Shown here: in pieces, positions 42,601 through 49,924 of the stretch
How the letters are laid out: the number at the start of each line of letters is the position of its first letter
Position numbering within the stretch: the stretch's first letter is position 1
NCBI GenBank assembly: GCA_033439265.1
Contig: JAVTVX010000015.1
Location: 20,947,947 to 21,011,946, forward strand
Direction: 5' to 3'
Length of the DNA stretch: 64,000 nt
Source: Dillenia suffruticosa
Lineage: Eukaryota; Streptophyta; Magnoliopsida; Dilleniales; Dilleniaceae
Translations under genes and position numbers: made by a program
Notes under the pieces: generated by a model
Databases searched by the model: none
What the model was told of the DNA's origin: nothing
What the model saw: the letters and a program-made list of their open reading frames with translations, nothing else

Positions 42601-43123
42601 TATTCTCCCAGTTGTCAACCAGATTTCCCTCTCGTCCACCCCCGCCATTTTTCTTGCTCACCTCCTTCTTCTTGAGAGCACTCTTTGCACTAGAACCCAA
42701 CCCCGGACTCGAGCCAGAAGACGAGCTTAGGGCAGAGGGTTTTGACAGATTACTCGCGCCGAGAGCCACAGAAGCCTTAGATTCTCCACGGAGTCCGAAG
42801 AAGCTCTCCTGCAGCAATGGCCCAGAGCGGGTCTTTATGCGATTCAACCCTAACGAGGAAGCCAAAAGAGGGGAGACAGAAGAAGAAGAAGAAGAAGAAG
42901 AAGTGGAACCGGGCAGAGATTTCTGCAACTTGGAAGTGAGCTTGGTGACAGAAGAGGACTTGGAAGGAGATTGGATCTCTTTGCCCTTTGAGGGTTTGGA
43001 TTTCTTCTTGTCAGATCTGACAGGAGAATCGGAGTTGACGGATCTAGGGCTGTTAGTGTTTGATCCATCGGGACTAGAAGGGTCAGATTTCTTGGAAGAG
43101 AAGAACCTGCCTTTGAAGACCAT
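15817..43123 (-). CDS. IREH1: IREH1-like AGC Ser/Thr protein kinase (17 coding exons)
   Basis: Orthologue of Arabidopsis INCOMPLETE ROOT HAIR ELONGATION homologue 1, a plant AGC kinase related to IRE, which promotes root hair tip growth. Coding exons on the minus strand: 43123-42505, 32299-32226, 32132-31950, 31873-30488, 26590-26418, 26227-25978, 21114-21022, 20936-20796, 20708-20616, 19357-19153, 18843-18758, 17828-17740, 17463-17412, 17286-17230, 17141-16968, 16863-16786 and 15900-15817. They sum to 3837 bp, or 1278 residues, with all GT-AG junctions in phase and no internal stop. The N-terminus [12 protein letters not shown] is the family start. Residues 232-700 hold the conserved plant IRE N-terminal region with a Cys/His cluster at about 585-604. 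The kinase domain runs from about 864 to 1155: glycine loop RGAFG, Lys895, HRDLKPDN with Asp989, DFG at 1007, a ~45-residue insert, and TPDYLAPE at 1058. It looks intact. Expression and substrates cannot be seen here. Confidence 0.95.
16786..16863 (-). CDS. IREH1: IREH1 coding exon 16
   Basis: 26 codons, [13 protein letters not shown] to [10 protein letters not shown], between acceptor AAACAG and donor GTATGTTG. This is the C-terminal extension with the FSNFSFKN motif. Confidence 0.95.
16968..17141 (-). CDS. IREH1: IREH1 coding exon 15
   Basis: 58 codons. It starts with the AGC C-terminal tail [16 protein letters not shown], then a Ser-rich acidic stretch ([17 protein letters not shown]). 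Donor GTATTAC. Confidence 0.95.
17230..17286 (-). CDS. IREH1: IREH1 coding exon 14
   Basis: 19 codons, [19 protein letters not shown], the start of the AGC C-terminal extension after the kinase core. Donor GTGTAG, acceptor ATCCAG. Confidence 0.95.
17412..17463 (-). CDS. IREH1: IREH1 coding exon 13
   Basis: 52 bp encoding [17 protein letters not shown], kinase subdomain XI with its conserved Arg. The first codon is split with exon 12 (phase 2). Confidence 0.94.
17740..17828 (-). CDS. IREH1: IREH1 coding exon 12
   Basis: 89 bp, [20 protein letters not shown] to DLIDK. Donor GTAAGATA after two bases of the last codon, acceptor CTTTTAG. Confidence 0.95.
18129..18320 (-). mobile_element. SINE in IREH1 intron 11
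   Basis: About 165 bp of body with a 26-28-nt T-run at its left, meaning a poly-A tail on the minus strand. The tail end (GTCGGGCAAATCCCGGATAC then CGGTGGTG) is the typical 3' end of a eudicot tRNA-derived SINE. A degenerate B box lies near 18250-18265 (minus strand CTCAAATTCTAGTCC). It is flanked by GACAACTAAGTT (18117-18128) and GACAACCAAGTT (18321-18332), a 12-bp target duplication with one mismatch. Confidence 0.85.
18661..18693. repeat. (GA)n microsatellite
   Basis: Sixteen GA units within IREH1 intron 11. Confidence 0.95.
18758..18843 (-). CDS. IREH1: IREH1 coding exon 11
   Basis: 86 bp, [20 protein letters not shown] to PFNAEHPQ, kinase subdomain IX with the conserved DWWSVG. Phase 1 with exon 10; donor GTTGTATAC. 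Confidence 0.95.
19153..19357 (-). CDS. IREH1: IREH1 coding exon 10 (activation segment)
   Basis: 205 bp. It starts [17 protein letters not shown], runs through the long insert between DFG and APE that is typical of IRE, MAST and NDR-type AGC kinases (rich in Gln, Arg and Lys, RRKKRSAVG), and ends [15 protein letters not shown]. Donor GTGAGTATG. Confidence 0.95.
19816..20190 (-). mobile_element. Possible truncated LINE 3' end in IREH1 intron 9
   Basis: A T-run at about 19817-19828 is followed by a purine-rich stretch (GAAGTATATATTAGAAGAAT) much like the stretch following the tail of the L1 fragment at 12537. This suggests another minus-strand L1 3' end. No RT or zinc domain can be read, so the call is weak. 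Confidence 0.35.
20195..20252 (+). repeat. RTE-LINE 3' tail-like piece with (GTT)n
   Basis: Reads CATATTGGGATTAACACTCG then GTTTGTTGTTGTTGTAGTTG. This resembles the 3' end of plant RTE LINEs, which close with TTGGGATAAGGCTTGGTTG and GTT repeats. Confidence 0.45.
20616..20708 (-). CDS. IREH1: IREH1 coding exon 9 (catalytic loop)
   Basis: 31 codons, [13 protein letters not shown] then [10 protein letters not shown] and IAHDGHIK. It carries the catalytic Asp989, Lys991 and Asn994. Donor GTCTGTAC. Confidence 0.96.
20796..20936 (-). CDS. IREH1: IREH1 coding exon 8
   Basis: 47 codons, [20 protein letters not shown] then [20 protein letters not shown] and RVYIAEV. Kinase hinge region (MEYLNGGDL). 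Donor GTAAGTTG. Confidence 0.96.
21022..21114 (-). CDS. IREH1: IREH1 coding exon 7
   Basis: 31 codons, [20 protein letters not shown] then [11 protein letters not shown]. It includes the C-helix Glu that pairs with the ATP-binding Lys895, which ends exon 6. Acceptor TTGCAG, donor GTGAGC. Confidence 0.96.
23851..23933 (-). mobile_element. Short tRNA-derived SINE with 18-bp target duplication
   Basis: 83-bp insert. Read on the minus strand it has an A box-like TAGTCTAGTGATC, a B box-like GGGGTTCAAATCT about 35 bp on, and a poly-A tail of 9 bases. It is flanked by CTTGCTTTATTATAATCT (23833-23850) and CTTGCTTTATTATCATCT (23934-23951), 18 bp with one mismatch. It could also be a retroposed tRNA fragment. 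Confidence 0.85.
24044..24246 (+). repeat. Diverged direct repeat, copy 1
   Basis: About 200 bp (from TTTGTAACAAAGAATAAAGG to ATATGTCACAAGGG) similar in order and spacing to 24624-24802. The pair could be LTRs of an old small element or a segmental duplication. Confidence 0.5.
24562..24620 (+). repeat. RTE-LINE 3' tail-like piece
   Basis: AATCCATATAGCCGACTCCA then CTTAGTAAGATAAAGACTTAG closely follows the RTE LINE 3' consensus of plants (CCATGTAGCCGACCCCACTT then AGTGGGATAAGGCTT). Confidence 0.55.
24624..24802 (+). repeat. Diverged direct repeat, copy 2
   Basis: Partner of 24044-24246: TTTGTATCAGGAATATAAAG at the start, AATATAGGTCACAAGAG at the end, roughly 70% similar by eye. Confidence 0.5.
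25978..26227 (-). CDS. IREH1: IREH1 coding exon 6 (start of kinase domain)
   Basis: 250 bp. [20 protein letters not shown], the acidic [18 protein letters not shown], then [20 protein letters not shown] and FAIK. The glycine loop begins with Ser873 where many kinases have Gly, as in other IRE proteins. The exon ends exactly at ATP-binding Lys895. Donor GTAATCG. Confidence 0.96.
26418..26590 (-). CDS. IREH1: IREH1 coding exon 5
   Basis: 173 bp, [20 protein letters not shown] then [20 protein letters not shown] and [13 protein letters not shown]. Predicted helical region upstream of the kinase domain. The last codon is split with exon 6. Donor GTTAGT, acceptor TCTCAG. Confidence 0.95.
26591..30487 (-). 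other. IREH1: IREH1 intron 4, 3.9 kb
   Basis: AT-rich with scattered short open frames but no recognisable coding domain, SINE or LTR pair. A run of A with G (27498-27528) might be a poly-A end of an unseen retroposon. No target duplication found. Confidence 0.75.
30488..31873 (-). CDS. IREH1: IREH1 coding exon 4 (largest)
   Basis: 462 codons. It starts [20 protein letters not shown], then the conserved helical block ([60 protein letters not shown]). A low-complexity basic/Ser region follows. Then comes a Cys/His cluster [20 protein letters not shown], which could bind zinc, and [20 protein letters not shown] with [19 protein letters not shown], probable phosphorylation-rich sequence. Donor GTATTCTTG. 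Confidence 0.96.
31950..32132 (-). CDS. IREH1: IREH1 coding exon 3
   Basis: 61 codons, [20 protein letters not shown] then [20 protein letters not shown] and [15 protein letters not shown], one of the most conserved IREH1 N-terminal blocks. Acceptor TACCAG, donor GTAATT. Confidence 0.96.
32226..32299 (-). CDS. IREH1: IREH1 coding exon 2
   Basis: 74 bp encoding [20 protein letters not shown] then PETQ. Too short to appear as an open frame by itself; found by phase and homology. Acceptor AATAG, donor GTAATAAG. It follows the 10.2-kb intron 1. Confidence 0.9.
32883..34752 (-). mobile_element. Gag-only Ty3/gypsy derivative with 5-bp target duplication
   Basis: Two LTRs of about 380-390 bp (32883 to about 33270, and 34361-34752) flank about 1.1 kb. 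Outer ends are TGATAT and ATATCA, with ATGTG on both sides (32878-32882 and 34753-34757). On the minus strand a TGGTATCAGAGC primer site lies at 34346-34357. The interior shows gypsy gag segments ([37 protein letters not shown]) and nothing of pol. Non-autonomous, broken in several places. LTR divergence is clearly higher than in the copia element, so it is old. Confidence 0.88.
34361..34752 (-). repeat. 5' LTR of the gag-only gypsy derivative
   Basis: Partner of 32883 to about 33270. Shared runs include GCAGGATCTAGTCACA, CATCATACCCTCTTTAA and AAACAAACTCCTAAAATTA. Confidence 0.85.
34758..36995. other. Unassigned block of intron 1 with a possible L1 piece
   Basis: Several minus-strand open frames (for example 35435-35887 and 35966-36406) show no known domain. 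Forward reading of about 36540-36740 ([20 protein letters not shown], then SKRKKM and [11 protein letters not shown]) resembles a linker segment I associate with plant L1 LINEs, but this is uncertain. Confidence 0.35.
36996..37570 (-). repeat. Gypsy 3' LTR with purine tract
   Basis: AT-rich block ending TTTTCCATCA on the plus strand. On the minus strand it is preceded by a GGGGAGAAA purine tract (37571-37579) and by a short open stretch reading [15 protein letters not shown], like the last residues of gypsy pol. No partner LTR was found. Left edge (TGCAGG) is inferred. Confidence 0.6.
37640..38215 (-). pseudogene. Intronless CTR9/VIP6 (ELF8) fragment
   Basis: About 190 residues strongly resembling the TPR region of plant CTR9 (Arabidopsis VIP6/ELF8), a Paf1-complex subunit that acts in chromatin-linked transcription elongation. 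Readable segments in order: [106 protein letters not shown] and [20 protein letters not shown]. It has an in-frame stop near the start (about 38178) and a frame change around 38000-38060. It covers a span that in known plant CTR9 genes is divided by introns, so it derives from spliced RNA. It lies between gypsy integrase sequence and a gypsy 3' end. Confidence 0.9.
38250..38430 (-). mobile_element. Gypsy integrase fragment
   Basis: Minus-strand reading includes [17 protein letters not shown] and GCSPFEIV, the well-known chromovirus integrase segment (usually LPQAEFAYNSSVNRSTG then SPFEIVYG). Broken fossil, probably from the same element as the LTR at 36996-37570. Confidence 0.75.
38640..39045 (-). 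pseudogene. DUF3444 J-domain protein fragment
   Basis: Minus-strand reading gives [20 protein letters not shown], then [20 protein letters not shown], the start of a DUF3444 domain as found in plant DnaJ-like nuclear proteins. Upstream is a basic, Ser-rich linker ([20 protein letters not shown]) with a stop near 38876. The match fades after MPRF, where the usual YA.I.KV segment is disturbed. It joins RTE LINE reverse transcriptase directly at about 39045. Non-functional fragment. Confidence 0.75.
39045..40650 (-). mobile_element. RTE-type LINE remnant
   Basis: On the minus strand, endonuclease segments come first ([50 protein letters not shown]; 40193-40471). The linker and start of reverse transcriptase follow ([48 protein letters not shown]; 39251-39757). 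At 39045-39160 comes [20 protein letters not shown], equal to the RTE segment usually written RGIKLMSHTMKLWERVIEH. Several stops and frame changes are present and the RT core and 3' end are missing. Same strand as IREH1. Confidence 0.85.
41211..41361 (-). other. Plastid atpB fragment in the nucleus (NUPT)
   Basis: About 150 bp encode [20 protein letters not shown] then [20 protein letters not shown] and [10 protein letters not shown] on the minus strand, matching the chloroplast ATP synthase beta subunit with a few changes. Nuclear ATP synthase beta has a different protein sequence here. The neighbouring 41000-41210 is possibly also organelle DNA, but I could not place it. Confidence 0.85.
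42505..43123 (-). CDS. IREH1: IREH1 coding exon 1 (N-terminus)
   Basis: 619 bp, 206 codons plus one base. Starts [20 protein letters not shown], the conserved IREH1 start, so this ATG is preferred. Low-complexity Ser/Pro/Lys-rich region with a poly-Ser run and basic patches ([25 protein letters not shown]), probably disordered. The ATG is followed by GTC, and no other in-frame ATG precedes it in the exon. Donor GTATGT. Confidence 0.93.
42880..42903. repeat. (GAA)n run encoding poly-Ser in IREH1
   Basis: Eight tandem trinucleotides read as TCT/TTC on the coding strand, giving the Ser-only run near residue 76. Such in-frame runs often vary in length. Confidence 0.9.
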
Positions 43124-43330
43124 ATTGGAGGATCCAAATTCAATTCCAGGGTTTTACTGTCAAAAGCATCGTAGACGAGGAGGCATGAGTTTAGATTGTT
43201 AGTGAGAGTAAATTTCGCACAATTTTAGAGAGAGAGAGAGAAATCGGAAGATGCCTGCAGTTTTTTGGTTTGCCTGCGGTGCATGGAGAGAGAGGGAGAG
43301 AGTATAAACAGAGTGAAGATACGGAGGAAA
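43124..43330 (-). promoter_or_regulatory. IREH1: Probable 5' UTR and core promoter of IREH1
   Basis: Minus-strand sequence upstream of the ATG has a CT-rich patch (43227-43241, GA on the plus strand), typical of plant core promoters and leaders. A short upstream ORF, ATG at 43186 to TGA at 43160 (9 codons with stop, MPPRLRCF), lies in the putative leader. No strong TATA box is clear. The transcription start is unknown. Confidence 0.45.
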
Positions 43331-44329
43331 TAACTAGACAAAGACGGCGTCTTGAATTTGACCGCAGGAAGCACGTGGCGTGTGATCATTATCCTAGTCC
43401 TCAGTCGATTCCCACCAACTTCAACTTCCCTTTTTTGCTTTTGGTTTCATGGGAACGGAAGAGAAACCAAGAAAAAGAGAAAAAGATAGGCCAGAGGGGA
43501 AGAAAAGGGAAAAAGAGAAAATATTTTTTTATTTTTAAATTTTAATTTTTATCAAATTAGATAAATATATTTTAAAAAAATTAGAACACTTTTCTAATTC
43601 AAAAAATGCTTTAAAATTAGAAAATATGTTTTTCTTTTTAAATTCTTTGTTTAGAGAAAAATAGCAAAATTGAAATTGGATTTAAGATAGAGGTATTTTC
43701 CAAATAATTCTTCACATTGCGGCATTAATAATTTTTATCACTCTTATCAATTTAATATTTTATTATTTTATCAGGTTTCGTTTCTTATTCGATTTTATAA
43801 ATATATGTAATATTTATTGAACCTTTGTTATATCTTCTTTTTCTTGATCAAATGTTTAGTAAAGGCTATTATCCGTGACAAGTATAAACCAAAACATTTC
43901 TCTTAGTTTCTTAGATTGTCATATGGCATTTACAATTTTTACATGAGGACTATTATAAAACAAACACAAGCCTTACTTTCTACAAAACAATGACTTGATC
44001 TTCAATGACTTCCCTAACCAAGTTCTTGATGAATATTAATGGCTTTTTTATAGTTGTTAAGCCCAAATTTTATATTATTTTACTCATCATCTTAATGGGA
44101 TTTTAAGCATTTTTTATGACTTTTGTCTCATATTTTTATTCATTTTCATTGGTTCTCTTTCTTAGACATTTGGGCGAATCTAGCTTACTCATTTTCATTA
44201 ATTTTCTTTAAAAGACTTTTGGGTGAATTTAGAAGAAAATTTAAAGAGTTGATGTCAAATCTAAATAGGAGGCAAAATTTCAATTCAAAGTTTGAGTGTT
44301 CATTAGCCTCACAGGAATTCATGGGAGGA
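43331..44329. other. Intergenic upstream of IREH1
   Basis: AT-rich sequence without a recognisable gene. It may include distal IREH1 promoter elements, which I cannot identify. Confidence 0.5.
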
Positions 44330-45162
44330 TGGTGCCTTCGAATGGTTAAGGAAAGGAGGTCAGCATAAGCACAAGTTGGACTTGGAAGGGAAGGACTTGA
44401 CTTTCCTGATTACCGCGCGACATATTTGGAAGGACAGATCCTATATGGTTCACCAGAAGAAGTCAGAGCTGCCCTTCGCTATCATCAACCGGGTGATGAG
44501 CATGGTTAAGGGGAGTGGGAGGTCAGTAAGTGAGGTTAACAGGAGGAGGGAGGAGTTGCATATGAGTTGGAAGAAGCCTCCTGAAGGTGTAGTTAAGCTC
44601 AATGTGAATAGGACAGAGATGCTGGATAACGGCCATTGAGTGCAGGTGGCATCTTTAAGAACAACAGGGGCAATTGGCTTTCTGGGTTGTTGGGCTAATG
44701 TGGGCTTAGCCAACTAATACATGGCAAAACTATGGGGGCTAAGGGAGGGTCTGGGGATGGCCATGATGAGGAAGTAGGGGCCTCAGATTGTGGAGAGCAA
44801 CTCGCTAGTCTTAATCAATGCAATTAATAGGAGTGTAGGAGGGAACCACCCTTGGAGGCATATGGTTCAAGAATGCAAAGATTCCATGAATGCTTTGGGA
44901 GTGGCTAAGCTAAGTCACGTTTTTAGGGAGGCCAACAAATGTACAGAAAAGTTGGCAGAATTGGGCAGAGAGGCTAAGCTATGCATTCATGTAGGCAACA
45001 CCCTTCTAGATGAGGTGGAGTTGATTTTGTAGTAGGACACTGCTGGTGCTTCTTGGGTAATGAAGAAGATTGTTTCTCCTCGGCGACCCCTTCGCGGGCT
45101 TTGTTTTTTCCTCTTGGCATTTTGTCTAGTTTTTCTCATTATGAACCAAAAAGAAAAAAAAA
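44330..45162 (+). mobile_element. LINE-derived RNase H remnant
   Basis: Forward reading shows MSWKKPPEGVVKLNVNRTEM, a degraded middle, then VESNSLVLINAINRSVGGNH and SHVFREANKCTEKLAELGRE. This is the RNase H (RVT_3) domain found at the 3' end of plant L1-type LINEs. The catalytic start motif, usually LNVDGA, is LNVNRT here. Stops fall near 44637 and around 44716-44780. An A-rich run near 45150-45162 probably marks the poly-A end. Confidence 0.8.
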
Positions 45163-45580
45163 TGAGCCTCACCAAAAATGGAGTACAACACTTTTTTCCA
45201 AATAAATTAAGCAGGGAAATAATGTTGTTTTCAAGATTTGTATCTTCTTCTAAGTCCTTGGCATTTTTGCATTTACATTTTGGAGAATCAAAAATCTGTA
45301 TTTTATATCTCAGCATGGCTTGCGTAGCATTTTTCAGCTTTAGTGATTGCACCTACTTACCATCCTTGGAACCCACTAGCACTCAAACTTATGTGTCGAG
45401 GAGTCCGCATTAAAGATGTCTTCTAACCAACGTTGCTGCATTCAATTCAAAGGGATCACACATTTATGAACATCTCTCAATCAAAAATTCAAAACTCGGC
45501 TGTACTAATCAGATTAAGGAGATTCTAAAGCCCATATATTGATGACTTTGTCAAATTTAAACTACAAGAGGGAGAATATA

Positions 45581-46496
45581 TGTAACACTGATTTTCGGTA
45601 ACTGTGTATCATGTACCACTCTTGATAGTTTTATATATATATTAATATTTTTTTGAGATATCTAAAATTTAATTTTAATTATCTATTTATTTATTTTGAG
45701 TTTTCGGCTCAAAATCGTTAAAATTAAAAATTTTATCAGTAAGTCAATTTTATGATATTGTGGTGACCCCTTGATAGATTTTACCTTAATTAGGCCAAAT
45801 TATGGGTAGAATACGATTTTGACACCCCATACATGATTGATGATAATGATACATATTATTTTGAATTATATGATATGTTATAAATGAATATAATTTGAAA
45901 ATAATGATTTGACTTGTCATTTTCACAAATTCATTTATTATCATTATATAGTTCTTATATTTTATTCACTGAGTATATGGATTATACTCATCCCATCATA
46001 TTTAAAATTTTCAGCTTATACTACACTTGATTTAAAAATGATGATTTGATTTGTCACTCTCACAATTTTATTTATTGTCATTATATAGTTCTTATACCTC
46101 ACTCATTGAGTATGTGTATTATACTCACCCCTTCATATTTAAAATTTTCGGCTTATACTGCACTTGATTTATTTTGGGGTACTGATCTACGAGTTTTACT
46201 AAGAGACACTATTGGATAAGTGTTCATGCTCATCTTTGTTTATAATTGGACCGTGCATATAAATATTATATATAAATTGGAGTCAAATATTTAAAAAAAA
46301 AAATTCTAAAAAAAAATTCTAAAAAAAAAATCTTCTTCAAATCTTTCACTGTATGATTGATTTAGGATATCAAGTAGGATCTTAATATTAGTTAAGTACT
46401 TAGCCTTGCATCGCCTCGATGTGCGAGTAGGGTATACCCGTACTTTGAGGAGTCGCAGCGATCTATTTGTATGCTCGACCTACGGGGGGCGTGACA
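45581..46496 (+). mobile_element. Solo gypsy-type LTR, 916 bp
   Basis: Starts TGTAACACTG, ends GGGGGGCGTGACA, flanked by ATATA on both sides (45576-45580 and 46497-46501). The termini are those of a common plant gypsy LTR class. No internal region or partner exists here, so it is a solo LTR. It contains a 137-bp tandem duplication. Confidence 0.85.
45898..46171 (+). repeat. 137-bp tandem duplication in the solo LTR
   Basis: Two units with an exact 137-bp offset (ATGATTTGA at 45904 and 46041; CACTTGATTT at 46024 and 46161). They differ by roughly 12%, so the duplication predates much of the decay. Confidence 0.9.
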
Positions 46497-48814
46497 ATAT
46501 AATAGTAATTTGACTTTCTCAAATATAAACTACATATATTGTATAATAAAAACTTCTATGCATATCATGTTTAGATACCATTTTAAAGTTTTGGTTTTAC
46601 ATGTAGTCACTTGCTCTCATTGCGAGGGTAATAATATAATAGTAATTTAAAATACAAAGTTTTGTCCATATATTCAATATGCATTAGTTTTACATACAGA
46701 CTTCTAAATAATTCCTTCCATTTAAGCATAACAATATGAAAACATCATAAAATTTTCTCTTTACGTCTGTCATTTGGTCTCCTTATTACAAATAAATTAA
46801 AACTTTTTGTTGGTAATAAAACAACAAAATCAACATTTCTAGAGTGAAATGTTTCCCTTTTAATCCAACTCATTGACCCCTCAATTTATTGTTGTATGGG
46901 AAAGAAAGGAGCAAATATTTGTGACAAGAAAATTTTCTCTTAACCTAAAGGGTCCCTTAATATATTTAATCGAGTAACAAGAGTTAGACCGAATGTAGCA
47001 AGTAAAACAAGATCTAGTCATTAGACAACATGGAAGATTAATCCACTTACATTTCATGCTTGCGTAAAATATCATAAATATTTAGTGTAGTTGCGTGTGT
47101 TTGTGTGTATTCTAGTATTTTTGAATTTTTTATGTTAAAACTGGGAGAACATTAGTGAAGAAATGAAGATAAATGCAATTAGACAACTTAACATTTTCAT
47201 TAGAACAAAAAGATCCAAATATATCATTGAAAAAATAAAGGGACTACCCTAACCCTGCCTTTGTGCTTCATATTAGTTTGGGGTTTGTGGAAGATCCACC
47301 AAAACTCTCTAGGGAGAACACTATTGCCTTTGCAATGCCTTCGTTGGTGCATGCTTGATGGCTAGCTCTTTTGGTGCTAGTGGTCGGATAGTTGTGAGGG
47401 GACTCAATCGAATGATGATAGTGACCTAGAAGAGTAGCCATAATGGGGTCCTGTGGTACTGGTGGTGGTCACTGTAGTGTTGTTGTGGTATGATTCTTCT
47501 CTACAAGAAAAAAACAATTCAAGGGACTAGACATAATTGGCAATTCTTCTAGTGTTAGTAGTGAGGTTGTTGATGAATAATTCTTATTGTTTATGTTAGC
47601 TATGAGAGAAAGAGAGAGTTGATCACATAGGGAGAAAAACCATAGAAGTGATATATGTTAATTTAAAAGGAAAAAGTTGGGAGAAAGTGAGTGTGAACGA
47701 AGTAGATCTTTGTGAAAAGATTAATTATTTTGATTGATATACAAGATTTCGGGTGTAATAAATCATAGGTAAGAAAATTATGGTTATATTAATTAAATGT
47801 TAATTAGTAGTTCATTAGAAATTCAAAGGGAAAATTAGTTGTTAATTAGTAGTTCCTCCTCTTCTGAACATATCTTTAGCTCATCGCTATACAGTACAAC
47901 AAAAAATTGATATATAAATAAATAAATAAATATGTATATGTTACTCATGTGGCCTAAAATGTGACTTATTGTTGCATCCCAATAAAACAACGAGAGCGAG
48001 AGAAGTGAGAAAACCTTATCAACAAAGCCTTATGGCAATTGTGGTGGTGGTAGTGGTGATATTGATGATGAATTATTCTTGATGTCTATATGAGTCATGA
48101 CGAGTTTGATAAAAAAGACAGAGATTAAAAATTTGAGATTCCTTTCGGTTTGTGCAATGAGTGAAAAGTACATGTGAATACTGGCCAAATTTAAAGAGCA
48201 ATAAAGGGAGAGAAATGGTCATTTATAAAATATAAATTATTTTTGTCACATATTACTTGTTTTGTCATAATAAATTATCATTAATTTAATTAGGTTTTTG
48301 AAAACTTACTCCTAATTAAAGTAGTAAGTTTAGTGATTAAAGGGAAAATTTAGATTCAAAAAGAATTAAATGATAAAGAAAACATGATTGTTGTATCACA
48401 TTTTGGAGAAATAAAGAAAGAATAGGGACACATCTTTACTCGTATTTTTAAGAAAAATATTTGATTTTTTCTTAATTAAGCTGGTACATAAGTACATTTC
48501 TAGTCTTATTTCTCCAAATCCAGCTTCCTTGGTATTAAAATAATTTTGACACTTTATTTCTCAAAAAAGCTATTTTAATATTTTCATTTTGTCCAGTTTT
48601 GAAAATCCTTCATTTGTTCTTCTTTACTCTATGTCTAAGCAACATATTTGTATCCTTTAGAAATCATTTTACAAGTATATGCATACATAATGCATTTCTC
48701 TGTATCAAAATTAAAGGTAAGAGATAAAGAAACAAATAATAAAAAATATAAATAAATATAGATGGTGATTATTGGATTTTAATTTGACTTCCACTATTTT
48801 TTGTGGAATAGGAT
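46497..48814. other. Intergenic, unassigned
   Basis: AT-rich spacer. No coding domain is visible. A ~36-bp stretch near 47304-47340 (CTCTAGGGAGAACACTATTG) recurs near 60428-60460 next to the Athila LTR. Confidence 0.5.
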
Positions 48815-49672
48815 TGTTGAAGCCGCATTTGACTCCATAGTAAATCATCCCTCTAGCTTTAACGAGGAATCGGTGATGTCACACTTACTGGATTGTCTTC
48901 GGAGAGTAGACCTACAAAAAGCAGCCAGAGTTAGCTCCGGCAAGGATGCTTCGATACTCAAATCAGAAAAAGAGGTAACGCAAAAGAAAGATTTAAAGAG
49001 TCTGAACCCTATGTAGTCTCTATATGCTGCTATATGTAGAGTAAAAGTATACATACCTGGTAGGTTATCTTTAAATAATATATATAGCATGCATGGCGAG
49101 TCCCATATCTGTTTAGGGATGCAAAAACCTTACTTACCTTGTGGAGAGGTCACTGGAGATCTTTCAACAATGTAGGAATCGTAGTCTTATACTTTTTGTA
49201 AATTTAGAGTCCTTTAAGAAAGGAAAATTCTAATTATTGTCATAAAGAGAAGGGAAATCACTGTTGTTAGGAAATTTACTTCCTAATATAAAGAGATCAC
49301 GGTAGATTCGTATCAAACTAAGGAATGTTCAAACTTAGTAAAGATTTACATCCCTATCAGGTAGTTACAACTTAGACTCATCGAGTAATAAGAATTATCT
49401 TTGTGAGGATTGAGAGGTCAGAAGGTCGAGAGGTTATAGGGTCCAGTGATCAACTATGCTGAGAGAAAGAAAGAGAGAGGATCAAGCAATGTGTGGAGGA
49501 CCCAGAGGGTCTCATCGAGAGACTCAAGTTAAGAGGGAGACTTCGACCAAGAGTGCATTTCCCGAGAGTATAAGAGTGCTTACTAAGAGACCACACTTAG
49601 AGGTTTGTGGACTTTATGATTATGGGCCTACTAAGGCTTCGTGGTAATGGGCCGACGGATCATGTATTATCA
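48815..49672 (-). repeat. 3' LTR of the Tat element
   Basis: Matches 59209-59981 with many differences (roughly 15% by eye). Open frames inside it (48801-49016, 49456-49647) are not genes. Confidence 0.85.
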
Positions 49673-49924
49673 TTTGCCCCTGGCTTCTAATGTTGTTTTG
49701 TAGAAAGGGTATTAGGAGTAAAGTTTAAGTTAAAAGAATTAGGGAATTCAATTGGAATGAAAGTGGAGCGACTTTGAGTAAATGAAAGAACTCGATCGCG
49801 GATATTAAATGCAATAAATATCGATGGTTTGAAAAGTTCTAAAATTGAAAAGACGCAGAAGTGGTGTATGTCGGTGAAGCGAAAAGGGCACGAGAATGGA
49901 ATGATTGTGAGTAAGTGGAAAAGA

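Noticed and set aside
42612-43202. 196-codon open frame on the plus strand over IREH1 exon 1
   Set aside because: It mirrors the exon 1 coding strand, is rich in Glu from the GAA run and has no family match. Exon 1 on the minus strand is clearly the real gene.
44376-45032. A host RNase H gene
   Set aside because: The frame is interrupted, the active-site segment is altered, and an A-rich end follows. LINE-derived RNase H fits better.
45564-45580. Purine-rich run before the LTR at 45581 as a polypurine tract of a longer gypsy element
   Set aside because: The ATATA bases on both sides of 45581-46496 form a target duplication, so the LTR is solo and the purine run is flanking sequence.
48801-49016. 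71-codon open frame that might be a small host gene
   Set aside because: It lies in the Tat LTR and the partner LTR at 59209 has a similar sequence.
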